A stretch of 64,000 nt of DNA, from assembly GCA_949316235.1 (NCBI GenBank), contig OX438749.1, positions 11,798,914 to 11,862,913 of the forward strand. Reading direction: 5' to 3'. The stretch comes from Oegoconia quadripuncta. Taxonomy: Eukaryota > Arthropoda > Insecta > Lepidoptera > Autostichidae. The notes below the pieces were generated by a model, which did no database searches, was not told the origin of the DNA, and saw only the letters and a program-made list of their open reading frames with translations. Positions 55,601 to 61,861 of this stretch are shown here, piece by piece. How positions within the stretch are numbered: the stretch's first letter is position 1; the number at the start of each line of letters is the position of its first letter. Both the position numbers and the translations under genes were made by a program.

Positions 55601-58427
55601 CTTAGAAAATATAGGGGGATATTGGTGGTCATGTCAAGATAAGCGCTTATTCTGGCTTGGCCACTTCTAATCTTCACAACCGCAGCACCTGGTGATGATC
55701 TGATAACATCAACAATTTGTCGAAATAAGTAACAAAAGTGCAGAATGTAACGTTTAAAATATGTACCTAAGGGTTTTTGGGACCGTGCCAAGATGAACGC
55801 GTATCTTGGCATGCATGGCTCAAACAAGTGAAAGTGATACACCAGCGATTTGTCGTTAACTTGTCGCTATTTATCACAATAAATATCTGCATTTGTCGCT
55901 GCATAAAGACAAATATCAATAAATTTGATATTGATTAAAATTTTTGTTCTATTAAACTAGTCGATGTCTAGTCCCTTTTTTCAGTTAAATTGTATATTAT
56001 GCACTGTCTAGTGTGCAGTGTTAATAATCATTCTTACCCAACAATTTGTATAAAATAATTTTGTGAATTACAACCCTACTGTCATGGCATTGGAAAAATT
56101 CGAAAACGACAACTATTTATTGGCAGACAGGATACCTACCCTTCTTTTGGCCTTTTTTCGTTTTTGGAATTTAAAATCCGTTTTCACTACCTAGTTGTAG
56201 AACTGGAGAAGATGCATCTTTCGACGCGTACGATGAGTGGCGACTCATCCCCTACCCTTAGGTACTCTCAATAATCGAGACGATTTGTCTGTTTGCTGGA
56301 ACTTGCCCCTAAAGGTACAGTCGACGGCATGACGACCGTAACACTACCAGTAGTATAAGCGGACCGCGTGATCCTACTGTAAATGTAGGTAAACTCAGCG
56401 AAACTTTTACTGTTACTATTGTCGAGCGGTCGACTACCTTATACATGAGCGATCGCAAACCATTTTTTGCCTGGTTAACCTGGAACTTGAGTTTAATACT
56501 ATTTTTGATAGTGATTTAACATAAGTACAATGGCATCTCAAATTTGATCTTAATCTTGAGATCGTTTCATTAAGAAAAATTAATCAGCGTGATGGGCGTT
56601 GATACAAAATGTTTTTGTTTCAGTTGCTGGTAATTTACTGCAGTACATTGGAATGGCGTTGATCCCTATATTTATTATATTTGCATTCTGGAAATACAGA
56701 TCTAACAGATGTGTTGAGGTAAGAATATATTATATAAATTAATTTGTTGATGCTAGGTACATATACGAATAATAATGCCCTTTACTATTTGTGAAAATAT
56801 ATATTTTCTTAAACCTATTTGACCATTTTTGTAAAAATAGAGTTCAGATTTATATCTTTGTGCTAATTGTTCACATTAATTCTGAACTCTAATGCTATAG
56901 ATTTTAACCTGCAATTTCGTAGCTGCAGCAAATCATATATTAGCCCATAATCCGGGATTAGCATAATTACTACTATCATTCAAGAATAAGCGTATTAAGT
57001 ATTATGTAATCTTTGTTGACATTAGATACTTATGGCTGATAAGTTCAACGGTAAACAACGTAAATGTTATGGTAGCGGCTACGACCTAAAAGGTGGCGGT
57101 AACAAACGAACTCGATTAGTTTTCTTTATTATGAATTGAGAAACCAAAATTCTAAACTTACATGCATACCACACATGACAGAATTATAGATAAGGTATGC
57201 CTTATTATATGTATACAGTTTATATGCAAACAGTCAGGTTAGGTTATTTTGAGGACCAACAAACCCTTCAAAAGCTCTGCTACCTACATGTAAACTTTTG
57301 TATAACAGTTTTGTAATCAGTCGGTTGGAGTTTGCCTGCACAGTCTGGCACCCCCATTATCAGGAGCACACAGATGGAATCGAATAATTACGGCTCCAGG
57401 AGCTGGAGTATACCTATAGAACTGAACACGAGTACTCTGACTACTGCGAAACAACGAGACCTAAACTAGGCGTGTCCCGTGTCGCTGTGACTATATTGAC
57501 TCTATCTTATAAACTCCATCATAATTTTGTTGATACTGGGCATTGTTACAGTATGTCCTTCCGTATACTTAGATGTGTACGCAAGGTTCGCAAGAAGCCA
57601 TTGTACAGTATTCCTTAGCAGACTTACAATTAGGTACAACTCATCAATCTTATTTTATTCATAACTTCATTGACCATTTGTTGTTTGATTGGGTTATATT
57701 TGTGAATTTGGTAACTTTATTATTTATGCTAAAGAAAGTTAGAAGTTTCGGCAAATATTATGGATTTTTTAAAACATTAGAATGTTTCAAAGATTTTCAT
57801 TGTATGTTGGACTGATATCCAATTGTTTTATTAAGGGAACTATTAGGTCTACAAGGTCGGTTACTCCACCGACAAGAGCGTAGCTCTTAAATTAGAAGAA
57901 AAAGGTCTTTATAATAAAAAAATAATTTTGAGCGACTGTAGGTACTTGAAAGACTGTTTGTTCCTAAATAAAATATTCTAATAAATCACAGGACACTTGA
58001 TACATGTGATGACTGTTGGTTATGGTGATTTCTGGTATCTGGACACAACCTATTTTAAAAAAAATGGAGGAACACTCAGTTTTCAGTAATATGGAATATG
58101 TGCTCAATTTAGTGATCGTTCTGGGCGGATAAAGCCCTCAAGTCTGTGGCATTGCACTCGTACCTAATACAGGATAGGTCATTGACGTTCTGGCACTAAT
58201 CGTACATATGCTGTTATTTTCAGACCATAAAGCGCTCGTTCCGTAAAAAGGACACGTACGGACCACGCGACCCCCAGACCCGCGCGAAATGGCGCGAGTT
58301 CCGACGTGACGCTAAATTCGACCGCGAGCTAAGGAAAAAGAACTGGTTCCACCACGCAGTACTCAGCCTTTTCGGAGGGTATCGTCGGAATGTTCCAAAA
58401 TATTCCCATAGTGATGATGATAAATAA
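40637..58427 (+). CDS. Gene C: sodium-dependent nutrient amino acid transporter (SLC6/NAT)
   Basis: Thirteen exons are well supported: 42597-42737, 44540-44801, 46587-46803, 48159-48202, 49611-49758, 50633-50711, 51460-51563, 52095-52287, 53229-53405, 54385-54484, 55262-55441, 56624-56718 and 58224-58427. They join in frame to 647 residues; a possible ATG-only first exon (to 40639) would make 648, close to the roughly 640 residues of Drosophila NAAT1. Family marks include TM1 [12 protein letters not shown] with [24 protein letters not shown] and [11 protein letters not shown]. It should be a sodium-coupled amino acid importer of the plasma membrane. Compared with gene B it has T instead of N before SVGLGN, VCSG instead of VSTG in the TM6 turn, an N-I-T glycosylation site in loop 2, and a basic tail ending HSDDDK without prolines. 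One intron houses a mariner. Substrate is inferred. Confidence 0.88.
40940..41290 (+). mobile_element. Non-LTR retrotransposon C-terminal fragment
   Basis: Plus-strand remains such as [18 protein letters not shown] followed by [14 protein letters not shown] and a GATGATGA-rich end resemble the close of lepidopteran endonuclease/RT proteins. It lies in the presumed first intron of gene C. Confidence 0.55.
41471..41513. repeat. Perfect inverted repeat: 18-bp arms, 7-nt loop
   Basis: AAAATTTACTGATTTGAT, loop AACAATA, then the exact inverse. Confidence 0.85.
41765..42200. repeat. Interspersed repeat fragment of unknown class
   Basis: GCAGGGTTCCATAGTTGCCC at the left and GGGACTACGGAACGCTAAAT at the right, with CCTATACAACGACATCCTAC between, resemble a repeat common in Lepidoptera. 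No coding capacity was supported. Confidence 0.35.
42597..42737 (+). CDS. Gene C exon: cytoplasmic N-terminus
   Basis: Bounded by TTTTTAG and AAG/GTAATT, phase 0 on both sides. It encodes 47 polar residues, [20 protein letters not shown] then [14 protein letters not shown], typical of the variable SLC6 N-terminus. It reads on into [13 protein letters not shown] of the next exon. No homologous exon was found for gene B. Confidence 0.65.
42885..43035 (-). repeat. Retroelement 3' end fragment with T-run
   Basis: A run of about 16 T is followed by GAGCATGCGGGTCACCTGAT and CCATGGACACACCCGCAACA, a 3'-end sequence frequent in Lepidoptera. Confidence 0.45.
43940..44460 (-). mobile_element. Jockey-like LINE relic interrupted by a SINE tail
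   Basis: 43940-44115 (minus) matches the region of the LINE at 31680-31880 (CGGCATTTTCCCACAGCAGA; CTGCAGAGCTGAGCCTCTTC). 44350-44460 matches its PQGSILGP region (GAACGAAGCCTTGTGGGACG). A T-run and SINE family 1 tail piece (44273-44345) sit between them. Confidence 0.6.
44540..44801 (+). CDS. Gene C exon: TM1 and TM2
   Basis: Bounded by TTTTAG and AAAG/GTATGT. It encodes [20 protein letters not shown]1 ([18 protein letters not shown]) with NGGGAF, and TM2 ([18 protein letters not shown]). Confidence 0.92.
45221..46526 (-). mobile_element. Full-length mariner transposon
   Basis: Inverted ends match: left TGTACTAAGTATCGGGAATT then TGTCAATAAAA (45221-45250), right, read inverted, TGTAAAAAGTATCGGGAATA then TGTCAATAAAA (46493-46525). 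The 1.3-kb length and single open transposase are typical of the family. It lies in the second intron of gene C, antisense to the gene. The exact outer limits and the TA duplication could not be fixed with certainty. Confidence 0.88.
45265..46338 (-). CDS. Mariner transposase, intact 357-residue frame
   Basis: It cuts and re-inserts mariner DNA at TA sites through a DDE-type nuclease. N-terminal helix-turn-helix region: [19 protein letters not shown] then [20 protein letters not shown]. The catalytic residues are present: D in [14 protein letters not shown] in HHDNAPSHT and D in [13 protein letters not shown], with exactly 34 residues between the last two (D,D34D). The usual WVPHEL motif reads RLVPKELN. 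There is no stop or frameshift, and the length slightly exceeds the usual 345-350 residues. The frame may thus still code for an active enzyme, or be a recent arrival. Ending at 45265, it reaches close to the left inverted repeat. Confidence 0.93.
   Translation of the reverse strand: MENIVEQRVCLKFCVSNDISCGESLKMLRNTYGESCISKTRAYEWYKAFKEGREVVVDLPRSGRPSTATTKENIDRIKKLVLENRRMSLRELASEVNISFKSVHNILIDILGMKRVAARLVPKELNFVQKAQRKHVAEDMVSRASTDPTFMKRIITGDETWVYEYDMQTSQQSSEWRLENEPKPKKPRQSRSKIKVMLTVFFDYRGVVHSEFLPEGETVNKEYYLGVMKRLRESIRRKRPDLWQHNSWMLHHDNAPSHTAIIVKEFLAKNSTKVLDQAPYSPDMAPSDFFLFPKLKLPLRGKRFESIEAIKENSLNELKAIPQIAYEKCMEDWVKRWRCCIASDGAYFEGDKINLDE
46587..46803 (+). CDS. Gene C exon: TM3 and start of extracellular loop 2
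   Basis: Bounded by TTCACAG and AC/GTAAGT. It encodes [20 protein letters not shown] then [20 protein letters not shown], the cysteine pair CQPEWDNC, and a glycosylation motif in SVNITEIEG. Confidence 0.92.
47208..48000. mobile_element. Foldback DNA element with about 280-bp inverted repeats
   Basis: Arms at about 47208-47488 and 47725-48000 are near-perfect inverses. The ends CAGGGCGTCCCAAAGTTATG are flanked by TA on both sides. The arms contain GGTTCGATTCCCAGCCGAAG, similar to a B-box, at the same place as in the element at 4107. The core has no transposase. It lies between gene C exons 46803 and 48159. Confidence 0.8.
48159..48202 (+). CDS. Gene C micro-exon: extracellular loop 2
   Basis: 44 bp, bounded by ATTACAG and G/GTAAGT, encoding [14 protein letters not shown]. 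Confidence 0.88.
48350..48585 (+). mobile_element. Lep1-like non-autonomous Helitron repeat
   Basis: TATTATAAATGCGAAAGATT, GGCGAAACGGATGAACGGAT, ending GCCGCGGGCGGAAAGCTAGT. Confidence 0.75.
48590..48785 (-). repeat. tRNA-derived SINE (family 2 relative)
   Basis: On the minus strand: CGACCGATTGGTGTAGTGGA, then GGTTCGAATCAGGCGAGGGG. Same subgroup as the copy at 58606. Confidence 0.65.
49246..49515. mobile_element. Two adjacent MITE fragments
   Basis: 49246-49380 is half of the MITE at 15240 (TTCCGTCCAGTGGCGCCCTT; TATAATTAGCTTTCAGGCTT). 49387-49510 begins AACACTTTCGCGGGCACTTG, as the MITE at 28068. Confidence 0.55.
49611..49758 (+). CDS. Gene C exon: TM4, intracellular loop 2, TM5
   Basis: Bounded by TTTGCAG and AG/GTTAGT. 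It encodes [30 protein letters not shown] and [16 protein letters not shown]. Confidence 0.92.
49958..50150 (-). mobile_element. Helitron/Lep1-related repeat fragment
   Basis: AACTAGCGTTCCGGCCGCGA then CTTCGTCTGCGTGG, with AAATTTCATCCAAAACCGTC and a run of ACAGACAGACA before ATTAGTTGGGAT. Confidence 0.55.
50480..50535 (+). repeat. SINE (family 1) tail fragment
   Basis: CTTAACATCAGGTGTGATTG then AGGTCAATTGCAAACCCGTT and an A-run. Confidence 0.6.
50633..50711 (+). CDS. Gene C exon: extracellular loop 3
   Basis: 79 bp, bounded by TTTTTCAG and AAG/GTTAGT, encoding [20 protein letters not shown] then KILEIK. Confidence 0.9.
50985..51320 (-). mobile_element. Non-LTR retrotransposon 3' fragment with nested insertion
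   Basis: Same element as 13375-13850 (minus [33 protein letters not shown]). At about 51078-51160 it is interrupted by a short jockey-like LINE 3' tail (AATCAAAAATGCTTTATTTT). Confidence 0.65.
51460..51563 (+). CDS. Gene C exon: TM6 with the unwound segment
   Basis: Bounded by ATTCCAG and AG/GTACAT. It encodes [27 protein letters not shown] and GFKQNVYR. C stands where most SLC6 proteins have the first glycine of the G-x-G turn. Confidence 0.92.
52095..52287 (+). CDS. Gene C exon: TM7 and extracellular loop 4
   Basis: Bounded by TTTCAG and CAG/GTGAGT. It encodes [38 protein letters not shown] and [18 protein letters not shown]. Confidence 0.92.
53229..53405 (+). CDS. Gene C exon: TM8 and TM9
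   Basis: Bounded by TTCCAG and CCG/GTATTT. It encodes [33 protein letters not shown] and [11 protein letters not shown]. The donor is weak but is fixed by frame and by the equal 177-bp length in gene B. Confidence 0.9.
53935..54060. mobile_element. Small MITE-like inverted repeat
   Basis: GTCAGCCGCGCATCAGTCGT then AATAACTG at the left is mirrored by CATTATTACGCTTGACGTGC then GGTTGG at the right. Confidence 0.45.
54200..54360 (+). repeat. SINE (family 1), diverged 5'-truncated copy
   Basis: TTATCTAAGTCTGCCGCCAA, GGAGATAAGATAGGCAGTTC and CACTTGACCCATTCTGCA with an A-run. Confidence 0.55.
54385..54484 (+). CDS. Gene C exon: TM10
   Basis: Bounded by ATTTCAG and G/GTTAGT. It encodes [20 protein letters not shown] then [14 protein letters not shown]. 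Confidence 0.92.
55262..55441 (+). CDS. Gene C exon: TM11
   Basis: Bounded by ATTTCAG and C/GTACGT. It encodes [20 protein letters not shown] then [20 protein letters not shown], ending YVYPSAAY. Confidence 0.92.
55550..55880 (-). repeat. Palindrome-bearing repeat, inverted copy
   Basis: It holds two 40-bp imperfect palindromes (55625-55664, with GATAAGCGCTTATTC at its centre; 55779-55818, with TGCCAAGATGAACGCGTATC). Between them is CAATTTGTCGAAATAAGTAA, and after them ACACCAGCGATTTGTCG. The arrangement is the inverse of 59870-60210. Confidence 0.65.
56310..56450. repeat. Possible MITE remnant
   Basis: AAAGGTACAGTCGACGGC at the left is roughly inverted to GCGGTCGACTACCTTATA at the right, around CACTACCAGTAGTA. 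Confidence 0.35.
56624..56718 (+). CDS. Gene C exon: TM12
   Basis: Bounded by GTTTCAG and GAG/GTAAGA. It encodes [20 protein letters not shown] then [12 protein letters not shown]. Confidence 0.92.
57310..57840 (+). mobile_element. Probable LINE C-terminal relic
   Basis: [20 protein letters not shown] (57325 on) resembles the stretch after the RT domain of LINE ORF2 proteins. Remains continue with several frameshifts to the frame at 57573-57815. It lies in the last intron of gene C. The clade is uncertain. Confidence 0.45.
58224..58427 (+). CDS. Gene C last exon: cytoplasmic tail
   Basis: Acceptor TTTTCAG. It encodes [20 protein letters not shown] then [13 protein letters not shown], followed by [14 protein letters not shown] and ends HSDDDK with TAA at 58425-58427. 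ATTAAA motifs at 58435-58446 are the nearest poly(A)-like signals. Confidence 0.9.
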   Translation, partial: TIKRSFRKKDTYGPRDPQTRAKWREFRRDAKFDRELRKKNWFHHAVLSLFGGYRRNVPKYSHSDDDK

Positions 58428-58605
58428 TATAGAAATTAAAATTAAATAACTTGTTAATGGTATTTATTTTACTCCTCGTATTTTACATAGTACCTATGCA
58501 AAAACCGACAGTTCGCACATTTACGTTTCCGTACCAAATGTAGAATATAAGCCGTCTGTGCAAACCTAAATCTAACAGCTAGCACTGCTGCAAGCTTCGA
58601 CAATT

Positions 58606-58785
58606 GTGACGACCGATTGGTGTAGTGGATAGTGACCCTTCGAATTACGGGGTTCGAATCCCGGGAGGGGTAAATGTTTGTGTGATGTTATATAAATATT
58701 TATGTATGATAACCCGTTATCTAGTATCCATAGCACAAGCACAATTGTTTGGGACTAGACCACCTGGTAGTCAGTTAGTCGAAAT
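58606..58785 (+). repeat. tRNA-derived SINE (family 2 relative)
   Basis: GACGACCGATTGGTGTAGTG then GGTTCGAATCCCGGGAGGGG. The body is TGTTTGTGTGATGTTATATA to AAGCACAATTGTTTGGGACT. Confidence 0.7.
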
Positions 58786-59160
58786 CAAAATGATTTTATG
58801 ATATGATTATATGAAAGTAACTAGGTTAAATTAAATTGACCGCAAAATTAAGTTTCGCCTGAATTTAGTTTTATCCCTGAAATTAGTTGGCCAGTATTAA
58901 TTTGTTTACTAATTGGAATGTTTAAACAAATTAACCTCTCGAACGAACGCCGCAGCGTAATTGTTATCTATTATATTAATACAAGATCCATTTTTTTTTC
59001 TAATTAAAATTCATTTTAGTCAGGCTGTGTTATTACTTATTTAAAAATATGCACCTGGTTATGTAGGAATTTTATAGTTTCTTAATTATGTGACCACCAC
59101 TGTACATAATAATAAAATATATAGGTAAGCTTAAATAACAAAGTCAAATCTTTACATGTT

Positions 59161-59492
59161 AACCGCCTCCTTGGCACAATGTGAACAACATAGGATTCAC
59201 GAATGGGAGGTTGCGGGTTCGATCCTCGGTGGAGTACCTACATGTTTAATATTCGGTTTGGTTGGTGGTAGGGCATTTTAAATGTCCGTCTGGCTAGCTA
59301 CCACCATCTTATCTAAGTCTGCCGCCAAACAGCAATGTTAATAGCATTGTTGTGTTCCGGTTGTCAGAGATAAGATAGCCAGTCCCCCAAATAAGATGAG
59401 ATTTCCGGGTCAGTACGCATCCACCTTCGGTCTCATCTTCACTTAACATCAGGTGTGATTGAGGTCAAGTGTTAACCCGTTGTGCATACAAT
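59161..59492 (+). repeat. tRNA-derived SINE (family 1), complete copy
   Basis: Head ACCGCCTCCTTGGCACAATG and B-box GGTTCGATCCTCGG, body GGTTGGTGGTAGGGCATTTT, end AACCCGTTGTGCATACAATA. Together with 18219 it gives the family length of about 330 bp. Confidence 0.8.
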
Positions 59493-59864
59493 AAATATTT
59501 CGTTTGATAGTTGAAAATTATTCCTCTCGTTGGATGCAGCACGATGCATGCCGCTTCGATGTTCAGCAATTCAATGTTCAGCAGTGGATATCATGCGGTA
59601 CATAAGTAAACAAGTGCGTAAAAATTATAATGTACAATGGTCAGATTGTCCAAATTCTTTTCGTAGGTACTGAAGAATATTTCCACAAGAAAAGCAGATG
59701 AACATATGAGAATATTTACCGTAAATTATCTGCATCCCAAATGGTTGTGCATCTTCTACACGTACTCCTTCTTTGCATTCCTTTATTCATTCAATTCATA
59801 GCACGCGATTGTACGTCGACTACTACCTAATTTCATAAGAAAAAAGTAGATATTTCTCGTCATC

Positions 59865-60215
59865 TAAGCAACGACAAATGCTGGTGTTTTGTGAACAATG
59901 TCGAAAAATTGGCAACAAATTCCTGGTGTAATCAGTTCTTCGCTAGATCCTGTGGTTTTGGAGATATCGAGGTGGCCATGCCAGGATGAGCGCTCGTTTT
60001 ACCACGGCCACGAATACCTCTCTATCCTTTAAACGACGTGACGTCAGATTGCTTTTTTGTAACTTGTTTCGACAAATTATCGAAGTTTGGAAGATACGGG
60101 GTGGCCGTGCCAGGATGAGCGCTCATTTTGGCATGACCAATACATCTGCTAAACGGCGGCGGCGGCGGCGGACCGACAAATGCCAAACTTTGACAAATTT
60201 CGACAAATTATCGAC
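59865..60215 (+). repeat. Palindrome-bearing repeat, direct copy
   Basis: Contains 40-bp palindromes at 59972-60011 (GTGGCCATGCCAGGATGAGC to its inverse, TACCACGGCCAC) and 60101-60140 (GTGGCCGTGCCAGGATGAGC to GGCATGACCAA). Shared flanks are GACAAATGCTGGTGTTTTGT and AACTTGTTTCGACAAATTAT. The inverse copy is at 55550-55880. Confidence 0.65.
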
Positions 60216-60344
60216 TATTTATCTATATAGGCCGACTAAGGAATGACTCAAAGAGGGTATATACCTAGAGTGAAGGGTGAACGGGTACTTAGGAAATTAT
60301 CTATAACTTTGATTCTATATACTTTTCCCATATTTCCAATCGTT

Positions 60345-60770
60345 TTTAACTAGCGGCCTCCGCGATTTCGTCCGCGTACGCTATATGATTCCCATACAAA
60401 ACTTGCCACCCCTTTTCGCCCCCTTAAGGGTTGAATTTAGAAAAATCCTGACATACGTAATTCATCCAATCAATCAAATACTCTTTATTGTACATTAACA
60501 AGAACTACACAAAGATGACAGCATTCATTATTTATATTGTGGACTAGGTATTTAAGTATCAAGCAAACCGATAAGATAAATAAAAAGTTTCATACAAACT
60601 TTCACACCCTATTTCACCCCCATAAGGGTTGAATTTCCAAAAATCCTTTCTCAGTGGGTGCTCATGTCACATAAAGAACCTACTGTCCAAATTTCATGTT
60701 TCTGGCTTAAGTGGTTTAGGCTGTGCGTTGATGAATCAGCGAGTCTCTTTATAATATATTATAGCTTGTA
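60345..60770 (-). mobile_element. Helitron/Lep1-related repeat split by another insertion
   Basis: AACTAGCGGCCTCCGCGATT then TCGTCCGCGTACGC opens it. The phrase AAGGGTTGAATTT followed by AAAAATCCT occurs twice (60426 and 60626). Between them is a LINE-end-like stretch (CAAATACTCTTTATTGTACA). Confidence 0.5.
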
Positions 60771-60946
60771 CTTTTCCAGGAGACCAATCGCGCTATTTTA
60801 CAACGTTTTACCGTTCGAACGGAACGTGTTGACGCTACCAAAGTTAAACCAAACCCAAAATGTGTAGAGCTAACCACGAATATAAAAAAAAAACAGGGTC
60901 AACACGAAATGTGCTTAACGTAACGTTTTTGGTTAACTTTGGTACT

Positions 60947-61089
60947 GGTGTCGATTCGGTTGTAAGCAAACTAAACTAAAACTATTTTTAAAGTAGGTCT
61001 GTCTTTTTCTCTCTGGAACAATATAACGTGACAGAACAAGTCTAAATCAGGTTTTAGTTTAGTTCGTGCGCAGCCGAATCGACACCATT
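60947..61089. mobile_element. Short MITE, copy 3 of 3
   Basis: GGTGTCGATTCGGTTGTAAG at the left and GCGCAGCCGAATCGACACC at the right are good inverted ends. The core TGTCTTTTTCTCTCTGGAAC matches copies 1 and 2. Confidence 0.75.
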
Positions 61090-61299
61090 ATCGTTCAAAC
61101 TGACGTGTAGTTCGAAAACGGATGGGAATATGGAAACACTGTATAAAAGTTAAAGAGAATTTTATAAACTTTCATTCCGTCTTAGAACATTTTTCGCTAC
61201 AACGCACCATTTTTGAGATATTTGCGAAAAACATAAAATTGAGGATCAGGATTTTTAGTATGTTTTCCCTGATTAAGTTTCTGAAGAAATCGCTTAGGT

Positions 61300-61720
61300 T
61301 CCCGCTCACGCACTCTACAACTACTTTATTAATTGAACTAATAGGCAGATTTCCAGTTCGTGGTGGCCGTACAAAAATGAGCCATACTTCTAAATGTAGA
61401 GAAAGATAATCGAAACATAATACGACCAATTGGTACAGTGCAACTTAAGCTTTTGGCTCCAATTTTAGGGCGGCGAACTTCGCCATGCCAAGATAAGGCA
61501 CACGATGGATTTTGAGATTGGAACCTTTCATGGCCTTCTGCCTTTAACTTAGCGCCCCAGCCTTAGTTGTTAACGAATGTATCAATTATAGTTTGATGAC
61601 AAATAAATCAATACCGCAATGGCGACTGAGGTTTTCTGAAATTTTTATACCCCTTCTAGAATTAGAAACTCTGTGTGTTTGCTAAAGGTGCAATAATTAA
61701 TAAAATTTTGGAGACAATTT
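61300..61720. other. Spacer between convergent gene C and the RBBP6-like gene
   Basis: Worn halves of the 40-bp palindrome appear at 61363 (GTGGCCGTACAAAAATGAGC) and 61472 (TTCGCCATGCCAAGATAAGG). No gene was seen. Confidence 0.4.
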
Positions 61721-61723
61721 ATT
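61718..61723 (-). terminator. Poly(A) signal of the RBBP6-like gene
   Basis: AATAAA on the minus strand, about 140 bp after the stop codon of the gene. Confidence 0.6.
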
Positions 61724-61861
61724 AAATGTTTAATTCATGACTATGACTATGTCTGCAGTTTTTAACACCCTTACACTAAATCCTTTTTAAATTTTATAGT
61801 AAAATTATATTACCTCTAATATACTTAGGTAATTCTAATTAAAAGGAGTAGCATCTGTACT

